Of a stretch of DNA of 64,000 nucleotides, positions 12,017-23,900 are shown piece after piece. The stretch comes from Rotaria sordida. Lineage: Eukaryota; Rotifera; Eurotatoria; Philodinida; Philodinidae. Each line of letters opens with the position of its first letter. Position 1 is the stretch's first letter. Both the position numbers and the translations under genes were made by a program. Location of the stretch: the NCBI GenBank assembly GCA_905250125.1, contig CAJNOL010000969.1, forward strand, positions 22,285 through 86,284, written 5' to 3'. The notes under the pieces are model-generated. The model had not been told where the DNA came from. It saw only the letters and a list, made by a program, of their open reading frames with translations, and did not search any database.

Positions 12017-12979
12017 ATGAATAAAAAATGTTTTTGTTCTATGACCAATGCTATCATGATATTATTATCATCGATGATTTCTTTCGTGTCAACTTTTCCA
12101 TGTCAACTCTATGCAATAGATCAATCATCTTTAGAAACACAGTTTATTGAAATCTATAATGCATCATCTTACCATCGCGTTTGGAACTTAGGCAGATCAG
12201 TATTTGAAAGTTCAGCAGCTTCAGCAAAAATCAACAACCGAAAATATATTAGCACGTATAATACTTTCGATAGTTCAGGTGTACCCCATTTCTTTCTACT
12301 AATTATTGATATACAAACCAAATCGATCGAACTTAATTTAACATTAATTGAAAAACACGATTCTGGAGCTTTTTTTCACATAGCAGTGGCAAATGATGAT
12401 GATAACATTCTTGGTATCAGAGAAAGTTTAGGTGCCGGATTAAGTTTAGAAGTAGCAAAAATTAATCAGACAACAGGTTTTATGAAAACTATTGGAATAT
12501 ATCCAGCTGGTGCATTTAGTGTTGTTATGGCTTACGCATCAAAACGTCGATTGTATTATAATGTTGTTGATTCGATACTCTATGGTATCAATATTGATAC
12601 AGGAGGACTAGACGTTAATATTGAAATACCAATAGATTATACAATTTATGCGATCGACTATGATTCTATTGGTGATCGTCTAATTGCTTTAGTTTATTCG
12701 CGATCAACACCAAACGTCTGGTTTTTAGCTCAAATCATCATCACAGAACAACAGGAAATTAAATTTGATCGTATTGGTAAAGCTGAAATTCCGTTCGAAA
12801 AATATTTCTGGTCAACAACGTATGCAATCAATATAAATAAACGTTTATGGATGACACTATGGAGCACAACAGATGAAAATATAAGTTATTTTGTCATATT
12901 CAATATTGATAATGGAGACATTATTGAGAACCAGAAAACAAATTTTAAAGATCTGAGTAATTTTGTTTGTTTTGATTGA
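12017..12979 (+). CDS. Secreted protein of unknown function, possibly beta-propeller-like
   Basis: A single-exon frame of 320 codons with an ATG start. The first ~32 residues look like a signal peptide: a short basic stretch (MNKKCF), a hydrophobic core (IMILLSSMISFVS) and a cut near FPCQLYA. The rest has repeated strands ending in an aspartate-rich turn (YGINIDTGGLDVN, AIDYDSIGDRLIALVYS, FVIFNIDNGDII), spaced roughly as blades in NHL- or YVTN-like propellers. Several N-x-S/T sites (NAS, NLT, NQT, NIS) fit an extracellular product. I do not recognise a named family. Two AATAAA signals follow within about 70 bases, supporting a complete, expressed gene. Propeller fold is inference; secretion is better supported. 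Confidence 0.75.
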   Translation: MNKKCFCSMTNAIMILLSSMISFVSTFPCQLYAIDQSSLETQFIEIYNASSYHRVWNLGRSVFESSAASAKINNRKYISTYNTFDSSGVPHFFLLIIDIQTKSIELNLTLIEKHDSGAFFHIAVANDDDNILGIRESLGAGLSLEVAKINQTTGFMKTIGIYPAGAFSVVMAYASKRRLYYNVVDSILYGINIDTGGLDVNIEIPIDYTIYAIDYDSIGDRLIALVYSRSTPNVWFLAQIIITEQQEIKFDRIGKAEIPFEKYFWSTTYAININKRLWMTLWSTTDENISYFVIFNIDNGDIIENQKTNFKDLSNFVCFD

Positions 12980-13023
12980 CTGTAACTTTACTCACTATCT
13001 TCGCGGTAGTTTATTGATATACG

Positions 13024-13045
13024 AATAAATGTTTTGAAAAATAAA
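13024..13045 (+). terminator. Paired AATAAA poly(A) signals
   Basis: Two AATAAA hexamers (13024-13029 and 13040-13045) lie 45 and 61 bases after the stop codon of the secreted-protein gene, a standard spacing for 3' end formation. Confidence 0.7.
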
Positions 13046-13292
13046 GTTTTATTTTCGTTGAAATTCAAAAAAATGATGCTCTATTCAAATATATTAATAT
13101 TCCAGAAATGTGATCAATTTCTAGAAAAAGTACTGACGAGGAAACATCATCAACTGATATTCTCCGTATGAGCTCATATTTTTCTTATTGGTAAGGCTCA
13201 TAGCGTAGAGAAAAATCCCAAAAGAGTTCGTCTCATTGCCACTTCGTTCCAGAGAAACAAATATAATAAGTTTCTTTAAAAATGACATTACT

Positions 13293-13993
13293 GTCCCTAG
13301 AGAAAGTACTGAGTTCAGGGTACCCATAAAAGTACACTCACTGAGCAAGTACTAGTATGGATACCCGCATCTGTAATTTTACTGAGGAAAACTCTACAGG
13401 GTACCCTACATTTGTTGCGTTCTGTGTAGCGACTGTTCATTCACCGTTTTCTTTTTCGCGCACGGCTCCATATAAACAACTGAGCAAAACAGAAGAAATT
13501 AATCTGTTTTCATATTAATTTTTTTTAGGTTATTTCTTCACTATTTCTTGACTATTTCTTAATTGAGAACATTCCGACCTTGATCGTAGATTAAGAGCAG
13601 ACTATCCTGAGGTGGTCTCATGGATACTCGACCAACACAAGTTCGGTCAGATCTCAACATTTGACCTATTGAGTTTTCGGAATTGAAAAAATTAAATATA
13701 ATAAAATCGAAAAAAATGTAATAAATCGCTTTGAGAGAAAAAAATGCAAAAACTGAAAGGTCAGGTTCGATCCTGAATATACTGAAATTTTGGTAGCAGG
13801 GTACCTAGAAATACTGTACAACAGTACCTAATTGAGTACCTGATCAGTATCTTCAAATACCCAATTACTATTCATTTTGTAGCAGGATACCTGCCAAAGT
13901 ACCTATAAGTACTTTGGTACCCAAAAGTTCCTGTGACATACTGGTAACAGGGTACTTTTTCGAGTACCCTTAACTCAGTATATTCTCTAGGGA
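13293..13993. mobile_element. MITE-like element with ~40-bp inverted ends
   Basis: The left end CCCTAGAGAAAGTACTGAG followed by TTCAGGGTACC matches the reverse complement of the right end (CCCTAGAGAATATACTGAG, then TTAAGGGTAC). The interior is full of GTACC/GGTAC palindromes, as in nested or internally repeated foldback elements. No transposase is encoded. I could not identify a clear target-site duplication, so the limits may be off by a few bases. Confidence 0.7.
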
Positions 13994-14040
13994 AGGATGA
14001 TAATGTAATGTAATACCACCAGCCAGCTTCCAACAAAAGC

Positions 14041-14210
14041 TGTTCTTATCAAAGTTTTTTTATTTCAATATTGGGTGAAGGTCGATCAAATAGCATAGAA
14101 AGATAGAGTGAAAGATGCTCTATCTATTCATAAAAAAAAGAAAAAAGATTCCCTTACCATAAGATAATAAGACCCTAATGACACTACTTTTGTATTGCCC
14201 TAAGTATATT
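14041..14210. repeat. Diverged solo arm of the 15891-16664 foldback family
   Basis: This stretch aligns by eye with the right arm of the element ending at 16664: GATCAAATAGC, CATAGAAAGATAGAG, AAGATAATAAG and CACTACTTTTGTAT followed by CCTAAGTA occur in the same order. Only one arm is present, so it is an old, partial copy next to the MITE at 13293-13993. Confidence 0.6.
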
Positions 14211-14225
14211 TAGTCCTGTGGACGC

Positions 14226-14436
14226 GTTTAAACTTGTCAAGTCGATAGCGACACCAACAGAAATACGCGTAAATTTCTGAAAAATTACACGTTTTAACAG
14301 GTTAAGATAGGGTAACATGTTTTAACTAGTTTCAGAATTGTGTAATAACGCCGTTTTAACGATAATATTTCGTTTAAACAGCATTATAACAGAACCTTAA
14401 CGCGTTTTTTCAAAGGTCTTGTCTGACTGGCTAGTT
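14226..14436. repeat. Possible degraded relative of the 55795-56262 palindrome
   Basis: Contains GACGCGTTTAAACTTGTC near the start and ACGCGTTTTTTCAAAGGTCT with TTGTCTGACTGG at the end. These resemble the terminal sequence of the palindrome at 55795-56262 (ACGCGTTTTTTCAAAAGTTT, TTGTCTGCTTGG). The interior shares the GTTTTAAC/GTTTAAAC theme. Diverged and partly speculative. Confidence 0.45.
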
Positions 14437-15890
14437 GAGTATAATGAGTACACTAGGAGACAGTATTTTTACTTTTCTTTATCTGCAATAAAAAAATAAA
14501 TAAATTGATCCAAACAAATATAAAAAGAAAGAGGAAAGAAAATTGTGTGTATCGTTGTACATATTTATGCTCTACCATGGGTTGCGACGGTAATGTTTTT
14601 TTTCCTATTCTGTTTCGTTTTTTTTTTATAGCTAAATGTACTACCATAGGCATACGAATTTTCGCTGTTGCTCGTAAGCATTACTGTGGATATTACAAAT
14701 TGTGATTAAAGAGCCGATGTAAAACGATATATGATTGCTGCAATGATGAGGGATGGATGTTTTTTTTTGTAATGCAGTCTAATTAAGTTAAGTAAGTGTG
14801 TGACTTTACGCTTAGCTTTTAGCATTAAAATATAGATGGCACTTCATATTTAGTTTGTCTTGATCAAATAAAGTGAAGTATTTAACTTTAATTAACTGGA
14901 TAAAATAAAGTTAAATACTATACTCCATCCGGTTAAATCTCTTTATTTTACCATGTAAAGTAAAGACAAAACGGCGCCCTTAATGTTAAGTGTTAATTAA
15001 CAAACCTAACATATAATATTAGATTTAAGTGATTGTTATCATGGTGCTATTTTCGAAATAGAAGAAAAATATACTGAGACTCGATTACCTTGGAGTTTTT
15101 TCTATTAACCAGTCATATTGGACCAAAGTCTTTTGTCTCTATTTTTAGAAAAAAATAAAACAAGTGTTGTGTGGGTGTGAATATGGCTGTGTGATTTAAG
15201 TGATGAACAACACTCATGTTCACGCCCATATCCACATTCATACCCTTCCCTAAGATGCTTCAAAAAATCTACAAAAAAAATCGCATTGAAATTATTAAAC
15301 GGATCAACAAAATGATCTATTTCAAGTTAATGAAATAGAACAGATATTTTCATCACTTTATTTCTATTACTTTGATTAAAAATAAAATTTATTGTATTTA
15401 CTGGGTTAAAATGTTATTTTTAATCGATGAATTTGAAATTGATCAACTTTTTTTTATGTCCGTTTCATCAACAGAAATACTTTTTTTTCGCATTTTTTTC
15501 TGTATAAACTTCATGAAAACCATGACATTTATTGTTAGTTTTCAATTTTCTGAGTAATTACGGTTTGGTAGATGATTATTCACGAAAGAGTTGTATATGA
15601 CGTTTGTTGCATGGAAACATAAATATGTCAATAATTAAAGCAGTCATCTATCTATTCTTTGTCTACTCAACGATGAAACAACATGTGGTCAAAATTCGTC
15701 TAGATTCTTCGACCTCATTAAAGAAACCGGTTGCTTAGTCACTGCGTCTACTATTCAATTCTCTCACTTCACCATTTTTGTTTCATTGTGTTCTCTTTTG
15801 CTTTCCTATCGTTCTTCATATGGTAATATAAGTTGGAGTGAAAAACAGAAAAAATACAGGTGACTTAATTTAGTAGTATTTTATATACTA
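14437..15890. other. Intergenic; one hairpin repeat, no gene recognised
   Basis: AT-rich sequence with poly-T runs. Apart from the hairpin at 15169-15250 nothing is supported. Short frames at 14453-14705 occur on both strands over the same bases and look like chance. Confidence 0.5.
15169..15250. repeat. Telomere-like G-rich/C-rich hairpin
   Basis: GTGTGGGTGTGAATATGGCT is followed about 25 bases later by CACGCCCATATCCACATTCA and TACCC, which is its imperfect reverse complement. This is the longest-armed member of the hairpin family in the window. Confidence 0.65.
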
Positions 15891-16664
15891 GTACTTAAAG
15901 CATACCAAAAGTAGTGGTGTCATTATCTTATTTCCTTAATAGAGAACTTGAATAAATTTTCTTTTTTTATGTAGTAACAGAGAAAATGATGCTTTATTTT
16001 TCTGTGCTATTTGATCACTCTTCATCTAAGTTCCTAATAATAAAATTTCGATAAGAACTGTTTTTGTGTAAAACTTCATTAATACATGAAGCAGATTAAA
16101 TGGTCACGCTTTGCATTTTTTGCATTTTGATTTTCAATCATTTAATAGGTTGCCTTAAAAAATAAAATATACCACAAGATGCAGCGTGAAGAGTTATACA
16201 ATATACAAAGTAAAGCTTATTTTAATGTTGTACTTCTTGTTGTCAAAAAAGGCAAAATTCTGTGCGACTAATTTTCGCTGCCTCAAAAAAATTATTTTTT
16301 TTTAGACAAACAGTAACGCCTTTTTTCTTATTTCATATATAAAGTGAACTGTTGTTTAAAAATTGTAGAGCTTTTCAAGTTGCACCTTATAATATATTTT
16401 ATTTTTTTAATATAACCTATTAAGTGATTGAAAACTGAAATGCAAAGCGTGGCCATTTAATCTGCTACACATATTAGTGAAGTTTTACATAAAAACAATT
16501 CTTATCGAAATTTTATTATTATGAACTTAGATGAAGAGTGATCAAATAGCCCAGAAAAATAAAGCATCATTTTCTCTATCACTACATAGAAAAAGAAAAT
16601 TTATTCAAGCTTTTTATTAAGGAAATAAGATAATGACGCCACTACTTTTAGTATGTCCTAAGTA
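15891..16664. mobile_element. Foldback element with ~260-bp inverted arms
   Basis: The left arm (about 15891-16152) is matched by the reverse complement of the right arm (about 16415-16664) over almost its full length, for example AAAAGTAGTGGTGTCATTAT, GAAAATGATGCTTTATTTTT and GCAGATTAAATGG. The arms differ by a low percentage of substitutions and small indels. The ~260-bp centre is AT-rich and codes for nothing. The ends read roughly ACTTAAAGCATACCAAAAG and CTACTTAGGACATACTAAAAG. It ends about 200 bp before the start codon of the giant gene. Confidence 0.85.
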
Positions 16665-16877
16665 GATATCTTCCATGATAGATTTAACTTTTCTTCATTT
16701 TATCAGTCTTTATAATGAAAACATGTCAGCCTTTATTTGATTTATGTGTTCAACAGAACAGTTGCATATGACAAGATTATTCTGATGTGTATTTTTGTTT
16801 CTAGATATACATTCAATTGTCATAGATAAAATTGAATTTTTTTTTATTTAATCGTGGCTCAACGCACAACATCATCG

Positions 16878-19800
16878 ATGATCAACGTCGGTGAAACATG
16901 CAATCAACTAAAGATTGCATTGACAAATGCGCTCGATCGTCAAGGCGAGACAATGCCTGTTCAAGTGTTGATCGATCGTCTTGTTGACGATGTACATCGA
17001 TTGCCTACTATGGACGTAGCTGGAGATATTCTTCGTTTCATCTTCTATCCATTCGGCACACGAGCACTTGATCACGGATCACAGGTATGAAGTTGATCAA
17101 TGATTTATGTGATGAATCTTTTGAATAATTATTTGATGACAAAAAGTAATTGTTTAAAAAAATCCGATATACATATTCTATATTGAGATCAAACAGAGTA
17201 AAGTCAACAGAATCAAGCATAAAATAAATCACAGCGAAGAACTGGAAACATAGGAATGTCGTTGAGTTTCGAAGTATGTCAAATACATCTATCATAAGCT
17301 ACACTAGTAGATCTCATATAGCCATCACTCTTAAGGATTTATACTGTCTAGCGAATAAAATAATTTATTCCTTGATAATACAGCTCGTATCTTATATCAC
17401 TATATTTCTTTTTTTTTATTTTAATGCCACTCGTAGAAATAAAATTCTTTGTTGTTATTCGTTCATATGATTATTGAAGCAGTTAGTCAAATAACAAAAA
17501 AAAATAAAGTATCTATCCACAGAATGAAAGAGTTTGTCTTGAAAGTTATTTCCTATTTACAATGCGAGCAATGCTATCGTATTTCACATCTGAGTCCCCA
17601 AGAGTATGCTGGTGGTAACTTTTTCTACGTATTTTGATCAATGATCTCCTTTTGCAAGATAGTTTAGAAGTATAACATGTAATAATCTCGAATCTTATTT
17701 AAATCTTTTTTGAATAAAAGCTGTAATCAATGAAAAGATGAAAAAGATCAAATGTCCATATGCAATAAGATGTTGTAGAAATATTAATTTTTCTATTTTT
17801 GATTCAACCTGATAACTTTCGCTCTAATCTAAAAATGATGAATAATTGTGACATTTTTTGATTGTTTAGCTTTTGGCTATCAAGATGGCCAAACTCATGC
17901 AATGGTGGCTAACAGTAAAACCAAGTGAAGCACCACCCAAAGGTTTACTCGAATTAATTCGTGAACGACGCATTATTGTCATGCAACAAATCGAGGGTAG
18001 ACTCATTCCGAGGTGAGTGCTATTTAAGCAAATACTCCACCAAGAACATATCGTTCTTTCTTATACAATACTTAGAAATTTATAATATGCTGTAATAGAT
18101 AGTTTATCATATGGATTCATCTAGTATATGTAGATAGATTTTCATTGTTTGAAATTGACATTCTCAGCATTCGTTTTTAAATGATAAATGACGTAGTATA
18201 TTTTCCTATGTGATGAAGAACAAAACTTCAGTAAACTTGAATTTGATCGAAAATAAAAATGTCGAAAGATACAAATTGTTAAACACGATAGTGCATGGAC
18301 CGAGAAATTCTCTCACCTATATTCTAATACCCACATTTTGATTCTCTATTTTTTGTTTTCAACATTTTACTTTTGGCATTATTCAGGATAACTAAAACTT
18401 CAATCTGATACGTAGCAGTAGTTCTCGTATTTATTTGAATTCGTTTTATGAAATCTTGAAAAAGTCAAAGGAAATGATAATTATTAAATATAGAAATAAT
18501 ATTTCATGGAAACTATTGTGACAAATTCGAAATAATAGAGAAACAATCTGTAAAATTCTGTAGTTCTTGTTCCATTAAGATGTGTGAGATATTATTAAAG
18601 CTCAAAGATGACAAAATACGACGAAAAATAAATAAATATAATATACAAGATATGGAAATGAATTATCGATATTTTTCTTTCTCTAAAGGGTGAGTTTTCT
18701 CATTTGAAATTATTCAAGAGATTGATTCAATTAATTAAGCTTGAAAAAAATATATGGAAATCTTTTGAATATTGACAGTATAAATATCAGACATGGAAAT
18801 CGATATATTTTCAAATATTTAATTTAATTTGTTGATCGTTCTATTGTGTTATTTATTAGTCGACGAGATGATACTCGAAAACCATTGACTCTACTTCATC
18901 TGATTCGTCTATTTAAATTTACGCGATGTACTGGAAAAGAAATGAACGCATTGATTGAATTACTCACTGCATGTCTTAACTACAATGATAGCAATGCTAT
19001 TGATATGCAACGTTATCTCATTGAACCGGCTCATTTCGAATCACTCTGGCGACTCTATTTTGATCCATTATTAATCGAAAAAGTGACAAGTCAAGATCCA
19101 CGTGCACGCAATGATGCTCCAGGTCAAACAGCTTATTTATCAAATCAACCCATTACAGTACGATGGACAGATGATCGTGAAGATGTTTGTACTGATGGTG
19201 TAGTAAATGCTCGTGAACGTATCGATCGTTTAGTTCATCGAGCATTGAGTGCCTGTAATGGAAAAGAACAATTGATGAGTTTACTTACTACCATACAAAC
19301 AAGTTTATTCAAAGTTGATCATGTCTTTTCAGCTTGGCAACTTCTTTATCGTCATATAAAAACATTTGATTATTTTGACAAAACTATTAGTGAATATTTA
19401 TTCGATCGTTTACACGATGTCGATATGACAGGCTATGAAAATCAACTGTATACATTTATTGTCGATCATTTATTTGAGATTTGGCCATCAATGATCGATA
19501 ATGATCTACTTGAATCGGTTCGTTATCGAATTGTTCAACTCGTACGAACACTTATTAATAATAAGACAAGTGATTCGAATCGACTCGTTGAACAAATAAC
19601 TGAACGTATTTGTGCAAATACACCTGTAAACAATGTACGTGGTCATCTTTGTTTCTTCTTAATTCTTCATGATTTACTTCCAATTTATTACAAAGCAGTG
19701 TTAACTGGTGCGATTAAAAAAATTAATCTGAATATGTTGATATGGTATGTTGATTTTGTCATGGATGATAACGATGAAATTGATAATAAAGCAAACCATC

Positions 19801-20907
19801 ATTTTGTTCTATTGTCGATTTTGAAATATATGAGTATGTTTACCGAACATAATCTACTTCAGCTATGGTTCGATCGTTTGATAATTCATCCGCTCAATGC
19901 ATTTTGTTTTCAACTCATCGAACATTCTGTTTGTCCTACGACCACACTTACAACTTATGTACAACATGCCAATGAAACACAAATTCAACAAGTTCTCAGT
20001 TGTATTCAATTTGATCTAGCTCAAGAATATATTTCTATCTTATTAACCATTCTAGAATCATTAGCTAAAAGTATTCATACACAAAAATATCTCTTTCGAT
20101 CGAATGATCTTCATCGAGTTATTCAATCGTGGTTACAATTGATTACTCTACCATCGACTATCATTCGACTTGTTGAATTACTACTCGATATTGGCTATTC
20201 AAAATATAATAAACATACAACGGACATTGCTCAATTCTTTCTCGATGACTATTCTTCTACATTGATATCGATCAATTTTGAAAGTCATAGTCCTTTTGCT
20301 TACATCATTTTATTTATATCTTCGATTGAAAACAATGATGAAACGAATACAATCGATACAAATTCGATAGCAGAACGACTTATGAAACTTTTATTTGAAA
20401 GTGTCGATAAAACAACCGATAATGATAATAGTCCAAGTTCATCTCATTTACTTAGTCTCAGTAAAGAAATTATCAAGGTTCGATCACGTACTAAAATGAT
20501 TTCACTTCTTTCATCATTCATACCTGATATTATGGGTCTATTAGGTCGTACGGGTCAATTGAAAAAAAGCTGGTATTATATTACTTGCTGAAATCTTGGA
20601 TTTGTCGTCAAACGAACGTTCTGTATTGACGGACAATATTCAAAATGAATCAACCACAGACAATGATAGTGAATTATTTACTGGCACCCAACAACAACAA
20701 CAACAAACATTATTCTTCAGTAGTGAACAATCAAACACATCGGATGTTGTTCGTGTACGACATGAAGATTTTCTCAAGGCTCATAAACTGCTAGAAAATT
20801 TGAACAAAGCTCAACCGAACAAAATCGATCAAATTCTTCGTTCTCATTTGTCATACACACGTTCTAGTGCATCAGTCGTCAATGATAAAAAAAAACAAGA
20901 TCGACTT
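16878..20907 (+). other. Giant gene: N-terminal helical region, residues 1 to ~800
   Basis: Encoded by exons 1, 2 and the start of exon 3. It is rich in leucine and in amphipathic helices (VQVLIDRLVDDVHRL, MAKLMQWWL, LLHLIRLF) with no catalytic motif I recognise. It looks like a HEAT/ARM-type solenoid, the kind of platform that precedes the ring in several giant AAA+ proteins. Introns 1 (17085-17869) and 2 (18013-18859) are 785 and 847 nt, far longer than the 51-60 nt introns seen elsewhere in the window. Confidence 0.6.
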
Positions 20908-23900
20908 GTTCTTACTGATACAGCATGTGAGAATGTCGCGAAAGTACTTGAAGTACTCGATGATCCCATTCCAATTTTACTCGAAGGCAGTACGGGTGTT
21001 GGTAAGAGTGCCAGTGTCATGGAGGCAGCTCATCAATCAGGACATACTCTCATACGATATAATATGTCATCACGTGTTACAATCGATGATCTACTCGGTA
21101 AAGTGGCGCTAGTACTCGATGAACAATCTCAAACAACACGTTTACAATTTGTCGATGGACCATTTACTACCGCATTTACTCACGGTTATTGGATACTCTT
21201 TGATGAACTCAATCTGGCTCAAGATACTGTACTTCAAGCTATCGAATCAGCTCTTGATACACGTCAACTGATCATTCGTAATGCAAGTTCTGCTCAACAA
21301 TCGGTTGTCGTACATCGAATGCATCCAGATTTTCGATTATTCGCTACACAAAATCCCAATACAGGCTTTTTCAAAGGCAAACGAGAAAAGCTATCTCCAT
21401 CATTTCTAAGTCGTTTTCGTCCACTCATCTTCAAAGAATTACCCGATCATGAATGGTGTGAAATCGTTCAACAACGACTATCATCTTCTATACCTGATCA
21501 AGCAGAAGTTTTGGCTGAACTTCTAGTATCGCATTTCAATACTAATATAAAGAAAGTTCTGAATGATCCTACACAGCCATATGTCGAAACTGGTCCCTAT
21601 GCTGAAATTTCAATTCGTGAACTTCTCAAGTGGGTTGAGTTACTTATCTGCTGGCAAAAACAGAATACCTCGTGGTCTCATGATATAACGTCTCGTCTCT
21701 CTTTTCTCAGTTTCAGTGCATGGTGTATCTATGGTGCACGATACCGTGCAGCAGGTCGTATTCTAATCGAAAATATTCTAACTGACGATGGTAAAGGTGG
21801 TTGGGGACGTCCAGCTCTACAGAATATCGAAATGACTATTGATCATAATCAGAATTATGTCTACTTTGATAATGTTCGGTATCCTGTTCGATTAGAATTA
21901 GATATTGACGATGATGCAAGAAAAGAATGGACATCGACATTTACTACAGCTAATCTTGAAACAATCGATTATGATCAAAATATCTGGAATATAGCTCTCA
22001 AAATACATGCGACCATTCATAAAGCATTAATGACGAATGAATTTATTCGCTTGCATGGTATCTATCGTATAGATCGTTCTTGGCTTTGGGATTGGCTTAT
22101 CTCAGCAGCTCGCTTAAATCTTCTTGGACAACAAAAAGATTTTATACTTCATGGTTGTAAGATGTATCAAAGTCGCTTTCGTCATAGTCGAGCACAAGAA
22201 ACAATTCGTAATTGTTTCAATCAAATCTTCAATGATTCTGATTTGACACAAAATATTGCATCTGATGATGTTTTCATGCGACCAGAAATGCCCTATGTGC
22301 TCACTGATCGTGTATTGTCAACAATCAAACAAGTATGTTTCAATATGAACATTAAACAACCGATTTTAATTACGGGAGCTGAGGGATGTGGTAAATCAGA
22401 ACTTTTATTGACATTGGCTTGGTTCTGTGGTCAACAAGTACATCAATTGAATATCACTCCTGAAACTGAACCATCAGCTCTTGTTGGTCAACTTGTTCCA
22501 AATGATAGCAAAGATGAAAATGATCCTAATTATGGTAAGAAATTGATTTGGCAACATGGATGTGTTACTCAAGCATATATCAATGGTCAATGGGCACTTC
22601 TGGACAATCTTGGTACGGCTGAATCATCAGTACTTGAACGGCTCAATCCTGTTCTTGAACAGAAGCCTATGCTAATATTAACAGAAAAAGGTGATGTCGA
22701 TGAACAACCTATGCATACAAATTATCAACTTGTTGCCACAATGACACCATCAGATATTCGTCATCCATCACAAACTAGTTCGAGTGGCTCGACCAGTGAA
22801 CTTTCGCCAGCACTGTACAATCGTTTTGCTGTCATTCATATGGAAGATCTATCATTCGATATCACTCATGATTCACAAGAATTAGTTCTTATTACCAAAG
22901 CACTTCTATCTGATGAATCTAATATCGATCATGCATTGGTTATTGAATTATGTCAAACGATTCTTTCGTTTTATAAATCTAATACGAAGAATTTTCCTAG
23001 GTTTACTTTGCGTAATATCATTCGATTGCTCGACAGTACCTATCTTCTTCAGTTAAGATTCAAATCAACACTTGATTTCATCTCCAGTCTATGGACAGCT
23101 TATCATGTAACGATTGCCAATCAAATTAAAAGTGAAGAACTTCGAAATCAAGTTACTAATCAAATCAAAGAATTACTTGAGAAAGGTCGATCGACGGTCA
23201 AACTTCATCAACCCAAATTCATTGATTGGATTAATGAAAGTACTGAACATATCTTAACTGAAAGTCGACTCAATTACGCAAATGCAGTATTAGGTGCCGT
23301 AGCATGTAACATTCCTCTTCTACTTGAAGGGCCAGCAGCAGTCGGTAAAACAGCACTCATCTCCTACTTATGTAAACACATGAAATCTCAAACATTGAAT
23401 AATACTTCGAACACAACGATTCAACTCGAACGAGTCAATAATACAGATACAACAACTATTCAAGACTATCTTGGTACATTTCTACCTACCAATGATGGTT
23501 TTACTTTTCAGAAAGGAGCTCTCTATAGAGCTATGGAGAATGGTTGGTGGTTTCTTGCCGATGAATTCAATTTAGCTGATCCATCAGTTATGAATATGTT
23601 ATTTCCATTACTTGAAGGTAAAAATACCATTACCATTCCATCAAGTGGCAAAATAATCAAGGCTAATTCTGGTTTTCAATTCTTTGCAACACAAAATGAT
23701 GCTTCATATGCTAATCGACATCAATTGCCTGTGTCATTACGAAATCGTTTCCTCGAAGTTCAATTCGGTGAATTTCCCAAAAATGAACTACCAGAAATCA
23801 TTCGTAGACGTAATGAAATTGGAAAACAAAAGCCTGTATGTTTGACAGATGCATCAACTTGTCAACTTGCCGATTTCTATCATAGAGTTATTCGCACTCA

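Noticed and set aside
15372..15557. 61-codon plus-strand frame
   Set aside because: Phe/Ile-rich translation of AT-rich DNA without any supporting feature.
16854..16877. Extension of the giant gene's first exon to a GTG codon at 16854
   Set aside because: GTG is not a plausible eukaryotic start, the frame has a stop at 16833, and no splice acceptor lies between that stop and the GTG. The ATG at 16878 is used instead.
20544..20568. A 25-nt GT-AG intron explaining the frameshift
   Set aside because: It restores the frame, but it is half the size of the shortest intron otherwise seen here (51 nt). A homopolymer length error is simpler.
20562..20570. Programmed minus-one ribosomal frameshift at the A7 run followed by G
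   Set aside because: A minus-one shift enters the third frame, which soon reaches a stop, not the frame of the downstream coding region.
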